A stretch of 64,000 nucleotides of DNA, taken from positions 186,001 through 250,000 of the forward strand of contig NZ_JACHLI010000006.1 of the NCBI RefSeq assembly GCF_014204515.1, written 5' to 3'. Numbering within the stretch: position 1 is the stretch's first letter; each line of letters begins with the position of its first letter. A program made the translations under genes and the position numbers. Positions 1 to 9,036 of this stretch are shown here, in pieces. Source of the stretch: Pseudomonas nitroreducens (GTDB taxonomy: Bacteria > Pseudomonadota > Gammaproteobacteria > Pseudomonadales > Pseudomonadaceae). The notes under the pieces were generated by a model. That model ran no database searches. It was not told the origin of the DNA and saw only the letters and a list, made by a program, of their open reading frames with translations.

Positions 1-374
1 TGTGCGGACGTTTCTCTGGAAGCCTTCAAAAGCTGACAGCCAAAGATGAAACAGAGCACAGACACCGCCTTCTCAGGAGGGAGCGGTCTTGGTCCCGTAA
101 ATTCGCAGCGGCTGACTTGTAGTGACAGTCAGGCACATGAGTTTGCTGCCCACCTGTAGGAGCGAGCTTGCTCGCGAATAGGCTCAGCTGTGATGTCCTG
201 TTTTTGATCAAGAGCCAGGCGCCCCCGGCTACTACGAATAGCCAACCGCCACCCTCTACTACCAAATAAGTAACCCACCACTCCCATGGGTGCATTCCGG
301 GTCGGGAACGGCGCTGCCTAAGATCGCCCCATCACCTGGCCGATGGAGGCCGGGACCCGACAGGAGAGCACCCC
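1..374. other. Intergenic region upstream of exaC
   Basis: I see no supportable gene here. A single REP core (GTAGGAGCGAGCTTGCTCG, from 156) is the only structured element. The stretch just before exaC holds the ribosome binding site (ggagag before the ATG at 375). A leftward open frame covers much of this interval, but it has no recognisable domain and reads through the REP, so I do not call it. Confidence 0.6.
156..178 (+). repeat. REP element, single copy
   Basis: The sequence starts GTAGGAGCGAGCTTGCTCG and contains a short inverted repeat (CGAGC/GCTCG). It is the typical Pseudomonas REP core. The same core recurs at 30683-30705 and, inverted, at 30627-30649. Confidence 0.85.
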
Positions 375-1895
<1,521 letters not shown>

Positions 1896-1909
1896 CTGTC
1901 AGCAGTAAA

Positions 1910-1949
1910 CCGGCGAGCCTTCCCCCATCAGGTTCGCCGGCCCCTTTTC
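1910..1949 (+). terminator. Probable exaC terminator
   Basis: The arms CCGGCGAGCC (1910-1919) and GGTTCGCCGG (1931-1940) pair over 10 bp with one G-U pair and an 11-nt loop. CCCCTTTTCC follows. It starts 15 bp after the exaC stop. Confidence 0.7.
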
Positions 1950-2110
1950 CGCTGTACCCCGCCTGGCACTCCACCGGGCATCCCTTGTGTCGACGCGCCC
2001 GTTCGGGTGGCCGTCCGCTTCCGTACCCATTCCACGGGTGACGGCCTTCGTCGAACGCGGCTCCTGCCGCGTTTTCTTTTTCCCCGGCTGGCCCCACGGT
2101 TCGTTCCTGC

Positions 2111-2181
2111 GTAGGAGCGGACTCCGTCCGCGATCGGCCTCGCTTCGCGCCGGACACCATCGCGGATGAATCCGCTCCTAC
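2111..2181. repeat. REP pair (inverted, BIME-like)
   Basis: The left copy begins GTAGGAGCGGACTCCGTCCG. The right copy ends in the inverse, TCCGCTCCTAC. A spacer of about 20 nt separates them. The same GGACTCCGTCC version occurs at 6480-6550, and a GGACTTCGTCC version at 26020-26111. Confidence 0.85.
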
Positions 2182-2242
2182 GAAAGCAGCCCCTTGCCTG
2201 ACTGCCGCATCTACCCGCGCCAAGCTCACCGGCCAACTCTGC

Positions 2243-2324
2243 GTAGGATGGCGTGGAGCGCAGCGATACCCATCATCTTCCCCGCGCCTGCAGCATGGGT
2301 ATCGCTGCGCTCCACCCATCCTAC
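2243..2324. repeat. Long inverted repeat, copy 1
   Basis: Two arms of about 30 bp, beginning GTAGGATGGCGTGGAGCG and ending CGCTCCACCCATCCTAC, are almost perfect reverse complements around a spacer of about 21 nt. A near-identical element sits at 32263-32343. No gene lies inside, so it looks like a short, non-coding dispersed repeat. Confidence 0.85.
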
Positions 2325-2371
2325 AAGAGCGTGCGCAGCGTCCCGCTCGCGCAACACCTGCCGCCGTCCCG

Positions 2372-2387
2372 CGCGACACCTGTAGCG
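2372..2387. promoter_or_regulatory. Candidate enhancer site for the sigma-54 activator
   Basis: CGCGACACCTGTAGCG lies 80 bp upstream of the sigma-54 promoter. It matches 14 of 16 positions of the perfect palindrome CGCGACAGCTGTCGCG at 8781-8796 upstream of pqqA. The spacing suits a bacterial enhancer-binding protein. The protein that binds it is inferred to be the AcoR-like regulator at 6603-8531. Confidence 0.5.
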
Positions 2388-2466
2388 ACCGCAACACCGC
2401 CCGCGCATCCCGTCGGGAACCCCAGATGCCAGGAATGGCGGGCCCTGCAGCCAATTCCGCCAACCC

Positions 2467-2482
2467 TGGCACAGCGGTTGCT
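2467..2482 (+). promoter_or_regulatory. Sigma-54 promoter (-24/-12)
   Basis: TGGCACAGCGGTTGCT fits the RpoN consensus TGGCACR-N4-TTGCW exactly. GG at 2468-2469 and GC at 2480-2481 are 10 bp apart. It lies 60 bp before the start of the quinohaemoprotein dehydrogenase gene and should drive that gene together with the aldehyde dehydrogenase after it. Confidence 0.85.
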
Positions 2483-2541
2483 CTCTCGCTTGCAAGCCGT
2501 GGCGAACGATCCGCGGCACCAACAAGAATCGGAGAAACTCC

Positions 2542-4725
2542 ATGAGATCGATTGGCCTGCACGTGCCTTCCGTTCGCCTGCAACCCGCCCTGCGTCATTC
2601 CCTGCTGACCGCCTCGCTGCTGATGGCCGGTCTGTCTCCCAACCTCCATGCCGCCGAAAGTCCTGCCAACGTCGACGGCCAGCGCATCGCCGCCGCCGAC
2701 AAGGAACCGGGCAACTGGATGACCACCGGCCGCACCTACGACGAACAGCGCTACAGCCCGCTCAAGCAGATCGACCAGAGCAACGTCGGCGGCCTGGGCC
2801 TGGCCTGGAGCCACAAGCTGGACATCGACCGTGGCGTGGAAGCCACGCCCATCGTGGTCGATGGCGTGATGTACACCACCGGGCCGTTTTCCATCGTCTA
2901 CGCGCTGGACGCCCGCAGCGGCGAGTTGCTGTGGAAGTACGACCCGCAGTCCGACCGCAGCCGCGCCGGCGAAGCCTGCTGCGACGCGGTCAACCGTGGC
3001 GTGGCGGTGTGGAAGGGCAAGGTCTACGTCGGCGTGCTCGATGGCCGCCTGGAGGCCATCGACGCCAAGACCGGCAAGCGCGTGTGGAGCGTCGATACCC
3101 GCACCGATCCCTCGCGCAGCATCACCATCACCGGCGCGCCGCGCATCGTGAAGGGCAAGGTGATCATCGGCAACGGCGGCGCCGAGTTCGGCGTGCGCGG
3201 CTACATCACCGCCTACGACGCCGAGACCGGCAAGCAGGACTGGCGCTTCTTCACCGTGCCCGGCGACCCCAAGGAAATGCCCAAGGGCAAGGGCATGGAG
3301 ATCGCCGCCAAGACCTGGTTCGGCGACAACTACCACAAGCAGGGCGGTGGCGGCACCGTGTGGGACTCGATGTCCTACGACCCGGAGCTGAACCTGCTGT
3401 ACATCGGCGTCGGCAACGGCTCCTCGTGGAACCCGCGCATCCGCAGCGAAGGCAAGGGCGACAACCTGTTCCTCTCGTCCATCGTCGCCATCAACCCGGA
3501 CAACGGCGAATACGTCTGGCACTACCAGACCACGCCGGGCGACGCCTGGGACTACACCGCCACCCAGCACATCATGCTGGTGGACCTGAAGATCGACGGC
3601 AAGCAGCGCAAGGTGCTGATGCAGGCGCCGAAGAACGGCTTCTTCTACGTCATCGACCGCGCCACCGGCGAGCTGCTCTCGGCGAAGAACTTCATCCCGA
3701 TCAACTGGGCCACCGGCATCGACATGAAGACCGGCCGGCCGATCCGCAACGAGAAGGTCGCCGAATACTGGAAGGACCCGCAGAAGAAGGCGCGCCTGAT
3801 CCAGCCGGCCTTCTGGGGCGCCCACGACTGGCAGCCCATGTCCTACAACCCCAACACGGGCCTGGTGTACATCCCGGCGCACATCATGTCGGCGATGTAC
3901 CAGGACGTCGACGGCGCGCCGCCGCGCTCGAAGTTCAAGAGCATCTACCAGCTCGACGTCAACACCGGGATGATGCCCGAGGACCCGGAAGGCCTGCGCA
4001 AGATCGCCGATACCTGGACCGGCAAGCTGATCGCCTGGGACCCGGTGAAGCAGGAAAAACGCTGGGAAGTGCCCTACAGCACCATCTTCAACGGCGGCAC
4101 CCTGAGCACCGCCGGCAACCTGGTGTTCGAAGGCACTGCCGACGGCCGCGTGGTGGCCTACGCCGCCGAGACCGGCAAGAAGCTCTGGGAGTCCCCGGCC
4201 AACACCGGCGTGATGGCCGCGCCGATCACCTATGAGGTGGACGGCGAGCAGTACGTGACCTTCATGGCCGGTTGGGGCGGCGCCTTCTCCACTTTCGCCG
4301 GCGCCCTGTCGCTGCGCGCCGGGGTCAAGCCCAACGCCCAGGTGCTGACCTACAAGCTGGGCGGCACCGCCAAGCTGCCGGACATCAACTACAAGTGGGC
4401 CGACCGCAAGCCCGAGCCGCCAGCGCTGACCGGCACCATCGCGCAGATCGATCAGGGCCGCGAGCTGTTCAACTCCAGCTGCTCGCAGTGCCACGGCATC
4501 AACGCCATCAGCGGCGGCGTGGTGCCCGACCTGCGCACCCTCAGCGCGGAAAACCACCAGCGCTTCCTCGGCATCGTCTACGGCGGCCGCATCCCCGACG
4601 GCATGCCGTCGTTCCAGGGCCACCTCGACCTGCAGCAGGCCGAGGCCGTGCACCAGTACCTGATCAAGCGCGCCTACGACCTCAAGGAACAACTGGCCGG
4701 CGCGCAGAAGACCGCCGCCAAGTGA
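2542..4725 (+). CDS. PQQ-dependent quinohaemoprotein alcohol dehydrogenase
   Basis: A 727-residue periplasmic enzyme that oxidises primary alcohols with PQQ and Ca2+ and passes electrons to its own haem c. The order is: signal peptide (about residues 1-37, ending near LHAAES), an eight-bladed propeller with tryptophan-docking repeats, the adjacent cysteines C146-C147 that stack on PQQ, then a C-terminal cytochrome c domain with CSQCH (647-651) and a GMPSFQ methionine-ligand loop. ExaA, by contrast, lacks the cytochrome domain and needs the separate ExaB. This protein therefore resembles type II quinohaemoprotein dehydrogenases such as QbdA or BDH. The ATG has a ggag site. The gene is 22 bp from the next one and sits behind a sigma-54 promoter. 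The substrate range cannot be read from the sequence. Confidence 0.92.
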   Translation: MRSIGLHVPSVRLQPALRHSLLTASLLMAGLSPNLHAAESPANVDGQRIAAADKEPGNWMTTGRTYDEQRYSPLKQIDQSNVGGLGLAWSHKLDIDRGVEATPIVVDGVMYTTGPFSIVYALDARSGELLWKYDPQSDRSRAGEACCDAVNRGVAVWKGKVYVGVLDGRLEAIDAKTGKRVWSVDTRTDPSRSITITGAPRIVKGKVIIGNGGAEFGVRGYITAYDAETGKQDWRFFTVPGDPKEMPKGKGMEIAAKTWFGDNYHKQGGGGTVWDSMSYDPELNLLYIGVGNGSSWNPRIRSEGKGDNLFLSSIVAINPDNGEYVWHYQTTPGDAWDYTATQHIMLVDLKIDGKQRKVLMQAPKNGFFYVIDRATGELLSAKNFIPINWATGIDMKTGRPIRNEKVAEYWKDPQKKARLIQPAFWGAHDWQPMSYNPNTGLVYIPAHIMSAMYQDVDGAPPRSKFKSIYQLDVNTGMMPEDPEGLRKIADTWTGKLIAWDPVKQEKRWEVPYSTIFNGGTLSTAGNLVFEGTADGRVVAYAAETGKKLWESPANTGVMAAPITYEVDGEQYVTFMAGWGGAFSTFAGALSLRAGVKPNAQVLTYKLGGTAKLPDINYKWADRKPEPPALTGTIAQIDQGRELFNSSCSQCHGINAISGGVVPDLRTLSAENHQRFLGIVYGGRIPDGMPSFQGHLDLQQAEAVHQYLIKRAYDLKEQLAGAQKTAAK

Positions 4726-4747
4726 CCGTCAAACCGGAGAGCAACCC

Positions 4748-6184
4748 ATGACTGACGTGACAACCTACCAGCACTACATCGACAACCGCTTCGTCGCCGG
4801 CGAGCCGCTGATCGAGGTGCACAACCCGGCCAACGGTGAGCTGCTGGCGCGCATCCCCGAGGCCAGCGCGGCCCAGGTGGACAGCGCCATCGGCGCCGCC
4901 CGTGCGGCGCAGAAGGCCTGGGCGGCCAAGCCGGCCATCGAGCGCGCCGGCTACCTGCGCAGGATCGCCGAGAAGGTGCGCGCCAATGCACCGCGCCTGG
5001 CGAAGATCATCACTGCCGAGCAGGGCAAGGTGCCGGCGCTGGCGGAAGTGGAAGTGAACTTCACCGCCGACTACCTCGACTACATGGCCGAGTGGGCGCG
5101 CCGCCTGGAAGGCGAAGTGCTGACCAGCGACCGCGCTGGCGAACACATCTTCCTGCTGCGCAAGCCGCTGGGCGTGGTGGCCGGCATCCTGCCGTGGAAC
5201 TTCCCGTTCTTCCTGATCGCGCGGAAGATGGCGCCGGCGCTGCTGACCGGCAACACCATCGTCATCAAGCCCAGTGAAGAAACCCCGATCAACTGCTTCG
5301 AATTCGCCCGTCTCGTAGCCGAGACCGACCTGCCCACCGGCGTGTTCAACGTCGTCGGCGGCACCGGGGCCAGCGCTGGCAGTGCGCTGACCAGCCACGC
5401 CGGCGTCGACCTGATCAGCTTCACCGGCAGCGTCGCCACCGGCTCGCGGATCATGGCCGCCGCGGCGCCGAACATCACCAAGCTGAACCTGGAACTGGGC
5501 GGCAAGGCGCCGGCCATCGTCCTCGCCGACGCCAACCTGGAACTGGCGGTGAACGCCATCAAGGCCTCGCGGGTGATCAACAGCGGGCAGGTGTGCAACT
5601 GCGCCGAGCGCGTCTACGTGCAGCGCCAGGTGGCCGACCAGTTCATCGAGAAGATCGCCGCCGCCATGGCCGCCACCCGCTTCGGCGACCCGAACGTGCA
5701 GGCCGACCTGGACATGGGCCCGCTGGTCAACCGCATCGGCCTGGACAAGGTCGCACAGATGGTCCGCACGGCGACCGGGCAGGGCGCCCAGATCATTACC
5801 GGCGGCGCCGTCGCCGACCTCGGCAAGGGCTTCCACTACCAGCCCACCGTGCTCGCCGGCTGCACGGGCGACATGGAGATCATGCGCAAGGAAATCTTCG
5901 GCCCGGTGCTGCCGATCCAGGTGGTCGATGACCTCGACGAAGCCATTGCCCTGGCCAATGACAGCGACTACGGCCTGACCTCGTCGATCTACACCCGCGA
6001 CCTCAGTGCTGCGCTCAAGGCCAGCCGCGAGCTGGACTTCGGCGAGACCTACATCAACCGCGAGAACTTCGAGGCGATGCAGGGCTTCCACGCCGGCACC
6101 CGCAAGTCGGGGATCGGCGGCGCGGATGGCAAGCACGGGTTGTATGAGTACACCCATACGCATGTGGTTTATGCGCAGGAGTGA
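4748..6184 (+). CDS. Aldehyde dehydrogenase, AldA-like
   Basis: A 478-residue NAD(P)-dependent aldehyde dehydrogenase, close in length and style to E. coli AldA (lactaldehyde dehydrogenase). Visible motifs are ILPWNFPFFLIARKMAPAL, SFTGSVATGS, ELGGKAPAIV and the catalytic cysteine in GQVCNC (about residue 283). It follows the quinohaemoprotein dehydrogenase by 22 bp with its own ggagag site, so the two are almost certainly co-transcribed. The likely job is to oxidise the aldehyde released by that dehydrogenase. Whether the natural substrate is a hydroxyaldehyde, as in AldA, or a simple alkanal is open. Confidence 0.88.
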   Translation: MTDVTTYQHYIDNRFVAGEPLIEVHNPANGELLARIPEASAAQVDSAIGAARAAQKAWAAKPAIERAGYLRRIAEKVRANAPRLAKIITAEQGKVPALAEVEVNFTADYLDYMAEWARRLEGEVLTSDRAGEHIFLLRKPLGVVAGILPWNFPFFLIARKMAPALLTGNTIVIKPSEETPINCFEFARLVAETDLPTGVFNVVGGTGASAGSALTSHAGVDLISFTGSVATGSRIMAAAAPNITKLNLELGGKAPAIVLADANLELAVNAIKASRVINSGQVCNCAERVYVQRQVADQFIEKIAAAMAATRFGDPNVQADLDMGPLVNRIGLDKVAQMVRTATGQGAQIITGGAVADLGKGFHYQPTVLAGCTGDMEIMRKEIFGPVLPIQVVDDLDEAIALANDSDYGLTSSIYTRDLSAALKASRELDFGETYINRENFEAMQGFHAGTRKSGIGGADGKHGLYEYTHTHVVYAQE

Positions 6185-6227
6185 CGTTACGGAGCTTCTT
6201 GCAGGCTGATGTGCCTGCCTGCAAGAG

Positions 6228-6345
6228 CCCCTCACCCTAACCCTCTCCCAGAGGGAGAGGGGACTGGTCTGGTGCAGATTGAAATTGCTGCGTCAGCCGG
6301 CACGGACGGCTCCCTCTCCCTCTGGGAGAGGGCTAGGGTGAGGGG
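6228..6345. repeat. CCCTCTCCC inverted-repeat element, copy 1
   Basis: The left end reads CCCCTCACCCTAACCCTCTC and the right end GAGAGGGCTAGGGTGAGGGG, an inverted repeat over about 118 bp. Internal hairpins CTCTCCC/GGGAGAG are also present. Related elements lie at 25879-25996 and 41207-41336. All three share an inner segment close to GTCAGCCGGCACGGACAGC. Confidence 0.8.
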
Positions 6346-6479
6346 AAAGGCCTGGCACGGACTGTCCTGCGAAGGCGGATCACTGTGCCTGGATATGCAT
6401 CACCGTTTTGACTGGGCGGGCCGTCCTTGCCAGGTGCGGCTCGCTCCTTTTTCCCTGCGCCTGGAGGTGGGCTGTTTTC

Positions 6480-6550
6480 GTAGGAGCGGACTCCGTCCGC
6501 GATAGCTCCGCACCACGCCGGCGGCCATCGCGGACGGAGTCCGCTCTTAC
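6480..6550. repeat. REP pair (inverted)
   Basis: The left arm starts GTAGGAGCGGACTCCGTCCG and the right arm ends GGAGTCCGCTCTTAC, with a spacer of about 23 nt. It has the same layout as the pair at 2111-2181, with one change in the right arm (CTCTTAC for CTCCTAC). Confidence 0.85.
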
Positions 6551-6602
6551 GACAAGGGGCAGCGCTCCACCGGCTCAGCGGACGCAGAGAAAAGGGATCG
6601 AA

Positions 6603-8531
6603 TCAATACAACGCATTGGGCTGCACGATGCCGTGCTTCTTCATCTTCCGATACAGGGTCGACCGGGCAATGCCGAACTGCTGCGCCACCGCACTGATGT
6701 TCCACTGCTGCTCGCGCAGCGCCGCCAGCAGGTGGCGCGCCTCGTCGTCGTCCAGGCGGGTGGCGAGGGCGGTCGCTGCGCGTGGGGTTTCCAAAGTGAT
6801 GGCGGGAGCAGTCTGATGCAGCTCCATCGGCAGGCAGTCCACATCGATGCGCCCGTCCTCGGCGAGGGCGGCGGCGTAGCGCAGGCAGTTCAGCAGCTGG
6901 CGGATGTTGCCCGGCCACGGATGGCCGCGCAGCCGCTCGCGCACGGCGGCATCAAGGTGCAGCTTGCCGCCCAGGCCGGCCAGCAGGCTGTCGATCAACG
7001 CTTCGCGGTCGCTGCGTTCGCGCAGCGCCGGCAGTTGCAGGGTCATGCCGGCGAGGCGGTAGAACAGGTCCTCGCGAAAGCCCTTGGCGCGGATCATCTC
7101 GGCGAGGTTCTGGTGGGTTGCGGAGACCACCTGCACGTCCAGCGCCACCGGCGCTTCGGCGCCCAGCGGGAGGATTTCGCGCTCGGCCAGCACGCGCAGC
7201 AGGCGCGTCTGCAGGTGCGCGGGCATGTCACCGATTTCGTCGAGGAACAGCGTGCCGCCGTTGGCCAGCTCCAGCTTGCCCTTCATGCCTTTCTTGCTGG
7301 CGCCGGTGAAGCTGCCGCCGCGGTAGCCGAACAGCTCGCTCTCGATCAGGCTCTCCGGGATCGCCGCGCAGTTCAGCGCGACGAAGGGCCCGGCGTGGCG
7401 CGCGCTGGCCTGGTGGATGGCGCGGGCGAAGGCTTCCTTGCCGGTACCGGTCTCGCCGGTGACCAGGATCGAGATGCCCTTGTCGAGCACCTTGCGCAGC
7501 TTGCGCACACCGTCCTGCAGGCGCGGGTCGGCGCCGGCGAGGCGGTCGAGGTCGGGATGTTCCGGGCTTCTCGTCGCAGCCGTGGCTGGCGCGCTGCGGC
7601 GCGGCGGGCTGGCCGGGGTACGCAGGCCTACGTCCACCAACGCATGGTCGGCCAGGGTGCGCAGGCGGATGCCGCGCGCGCCGCCCTTGCTCAAATCGAG
7701 CAGCTGCTCGACATCGGCTTCCAGCAACTGCTCGATGCGGCTGCCCAGCAGCTCGCCGCGGCAGGCGGTGAAGGCGGCGTGGTTGCCGCCGATCACCCGG
7801 CCCTGTTCGTCGAGGGCGATCAGCTGTTCGTTGGCCAGGTCCGACACCTCGTCGCGGGCCTTCACCGACAGGGTCAGGCGGTCACGGTAACGCTGGCGGA
7901 AGCTGGCGTTCTCGATCAGCCGGGCATACAGGATGACCAGCTGCAGGGTCAGGTACTGCGCGTCCTTGGGCCCGTCGTTGTACAGGCAGGTGGCGTTCAG
8001 GCAGCCACGCAGGCGGTGCTGGGCATCGAAGATCGGCGCCACCGAGCAGCTCAGGCGGAAGTTGCTGACCAGGAAGTGTTCCTGGCGGTGGATGGTCAGC
8101 GCTTCGCCGGCGGCCAGCGCAGTGCCGATGCCGTTGGTGCCGGCGATGGATTCGTCCCAGCGCGCGCCGACGATCAGCCCGGCCTGGGTGTAGCGGTCGC
8201 GCTCGCTGGGCAGGCGCGCATCGAGGGTGATGCCGCGCTCGTCGCTGAGCAGCACCGCGAAGCCCGCCGGCAGCACGCGCCGGGCGAGGCCGGTGACGCC
8301 CTGGCTGGCGATGGCCAGGTAGTCCTGGTGCAGGCTCTGGTGCTCGCGGATTTCGCCGGCGGTGAGGATGTGCTTTTCCGCCCGCGCACGCGGGTCGAGA
8401 TGGTGCTCCACCACGCTGCGGTACCAGGAGCGCGCGATGGCGCCCTCGGGCTGGATGTCACGTTCGCCGAAGTGGTCGGCGATGAAGGCGGCAAGGTCGT
8501 TCGGGCAGTTGTCCAGGGATTGCGGGTGCAT
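6603..8531 (-). CDS. Sigma-54-dependent transcriptional activator, AcoR family
   Basis: A 642-residue enhancer-binding protein. The N-terminal part (about 75-210) is a GAF-type sensor, followed by a PAS-like stretch (about 235-290). The AAA+ domain (about 330-560) has Walker A GETGTGKE, Walker B FLDEIGDM and the sigma-54 loop GSFTGA. The C-terminus (about 600-640) is a Fis-type helix-turn-helix (ISAVAQQFGIARSTLYRKMK). The architecture is that of acetoin regulator AcoR. The first ATG at 8531 follows gggag; an upstream GTG adds two residues. It points back at the dehydrogenase operon, whose sigma-54 promoter at 2467 is the obvious target, and it is divergent from pqqA. The loop reads GSFTGA, not the usual GAFTGA. 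Confidence 0.88.
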   Translation of the reverse strand: MHPQSLDNCPNDLAAFIADHFGERDIQPEGAIARSWYRSVVEHHLDPRARAEKHILTAGEIREHQSLHQDYLAIASQGVTGLARRVLPAGFAVLLSDERGITLDARLPSERDRYTQAGLIVGARWDESIAGTNGIGTALAAGEALTIHRQEHFLVSNFRLSCSVAPIFDAQHRLRGCLNATCLYNDGPKDAQYLTLQLVILYARLIENASFRQRYRDRLTLSVKARDEVSDLANEQLIALDEQGRVIGGNHAAFTACRGELLGSRIEQLLEADVEQLLDLSKGGARGIRLRTLADHALVDVGLRTPASPPRRSAPATAATRSPEHPDLDRLAGADPRLQDGVRKLRKVLDKGISILVTGETGTGKEAFARAIHQASARHAGPFVALNCAAIPESLIESELFGYRGGSFTGASKKGMKGKLELANGGTLFLDEIGDMPAHLQTRLLRVLAEREILPLGAEAPVALDVQVVSATHQNLAEMIRAKGFREDLFYRLAGMTLQLPALRERSDREALIDSLLAGLGGKLHLDAAVRERLRGHPWPGNIRQLLNCLRYAAALAEDGRIDVDCLPMELHQTAPAITLETPRAATALATRLDDDEARHLLAALREQQWNISAVAQQFGIARSTLYRKMKKHGIVQPNALY

Positions 8532-8917
8532 GGTCACTCCCGGCGGCCGTCAGCGGGACTGCGGCGCATTGTTTTTGTGTGGGATCGGCATCGTCTCGGA
8601 CCGATCCCGGGACGGACCAGTCTAGACCGGCCGGTCACGGGCGGCGAGAGCCTGAGCAAGGCCTGTGCCGAATCACTTCGCGCGGGGCGCCCAGCCCCGC
8701 GCCAGACGGCCCGGCGCGCGAGGCGTCGGGCGCAACCGGGCAACGGCTGTCGCAGCGATGGGACAGTTGTAGCGGCGGGGCGCGACAGCTGTCGCGGGCC
8801 CGCTACCAAATCAGGGGGGAATCTCCTTCGAAAGTATCATTCGGAGTGCCTGACCCTGGTGTTTAACTCGACTTGCCGGTTCACCCGGCGCCTTCCAACA
8901 AGAAAGAGGACAGACCC
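8532..8917. promoter_or_regulatory. Divergent control region between the activator gene and pqqA
   Basis: No gene is visible. Two dyad sites stand out: TGTC-N10-GACA at 8748-8765 and the perfect 16-bp palindrome CGCGACAGCTGTCGCG at 8781-8796. I found no good sigma-54 promoter between these and pqqA, so the sites may act on pqqA from a different promoter type or on the activator's own leftward promoter. The pqqA ribosome binding site (gagga, 8906-8910) ends the region. Confidence 0.6.
8781..8796. promoter_or_regulatory. Perfect 16-bp palindrome upstream of pqqA
   Basis: CGCGACAGCTGTCGCG equals its own reverse complement. It matches 14 of 16 bases of 2372-2387 upstream of the dehydrogenase operon. 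A second dyad, TGTC-N10-GACA, lies 15 bp before it. It is likely a binding site for the AcoR-like activator; this is inference from position and similarity. Confidence 0.55.
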
Positions 8918-8989
8918 ATGTGGACCAAGCCTAGCTTCACCGACCTGCGCCTTGGCTTCGAAGTGACCCTGTACTTCGCCAACCGCTGA
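8918..8989 (+). CDS. pqqA: PQQ precursor peptide PqqA
   Basis: A 23-residue peptide, too short for ordinary gene finding. It supplies the glutamate and tyrosine that are cross-linked and trimmed into pyrroloquinoline quinone. The reading begins MWTKPSFTDLRLGFEVTLY, with the conserved E15-xxx-Y19 spacing and the ending FANR. The ATG has gagga 7 bp upstream. It is the first gene of the PQQ operon and is followed by a hairpin at 8998-9015. Confidence 0.96.
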   Translation: MWTKPSFTDLRLGFEVTLYFANR

Positions 8990-8997
8990 TCCACTGC

Positions 8998-9015
8998 GCC
9001 CCGGTCCGCCGGGGC
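8998..9015 (+). terminator. Intercistronic pqqA-pqqB hairpin
   Basis: GCCCCGG-TCCG-CCGGGGC forms a 7-bp GC stem with a 4-nt loop directly after the pqqA stop. There is no U-run, so it is more likely a partial attenuator or an mRNA 3' stabiliser than a full terminator. Such a hairpin would raise pqqA mRNA over the downstream enzymes, as suits a peptide substrate. Confidence 0.6.
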
Positions 9016-9036
9016 CCCTGCCCACGGGGCACTGTC

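Larger units (their letters stand above)
1896..2541. other. Long intergenic region before the alcohol dehydrogenase operon
   Basis: No gene is supported in these 646 bases. The region holds the exaC terminator, an inverted REP pair (2111-2181), a long inverted repeat (2243-2324), a candidate activator site (2372-2387), a sigma-54 promoter (2467-2482) and the ribosome binding site of the next gene (ggagaa before 2542). Long frames in both directions here are extensions of neighbouring genes. Confidence 0.75.
6185..6602. other. Convergent intergenic region with repeats
   Basis: This lies between convergent genes (aldA-like rightward, AcoR-like leftward). It holds no supported gene. It contains a CCCTCTCCC-type inverted repeat (6228-6345) and an inverted REP pair (6480-6550), either of which could act as a bidirectional end of transcription. 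Confidence 0.7.

Noticed and set aside
310..330. Weak sigma-54-like GG-N10-GC sequence before exaC
   Set aside because: Only the two dinucleotides match; the rest of the consensus is missing.
8830..8917. Sigma-54 promoter for pqqA
   Set aside because: One GG-N10-GC occurs near 8878 but its flanks do not fit the consensus.
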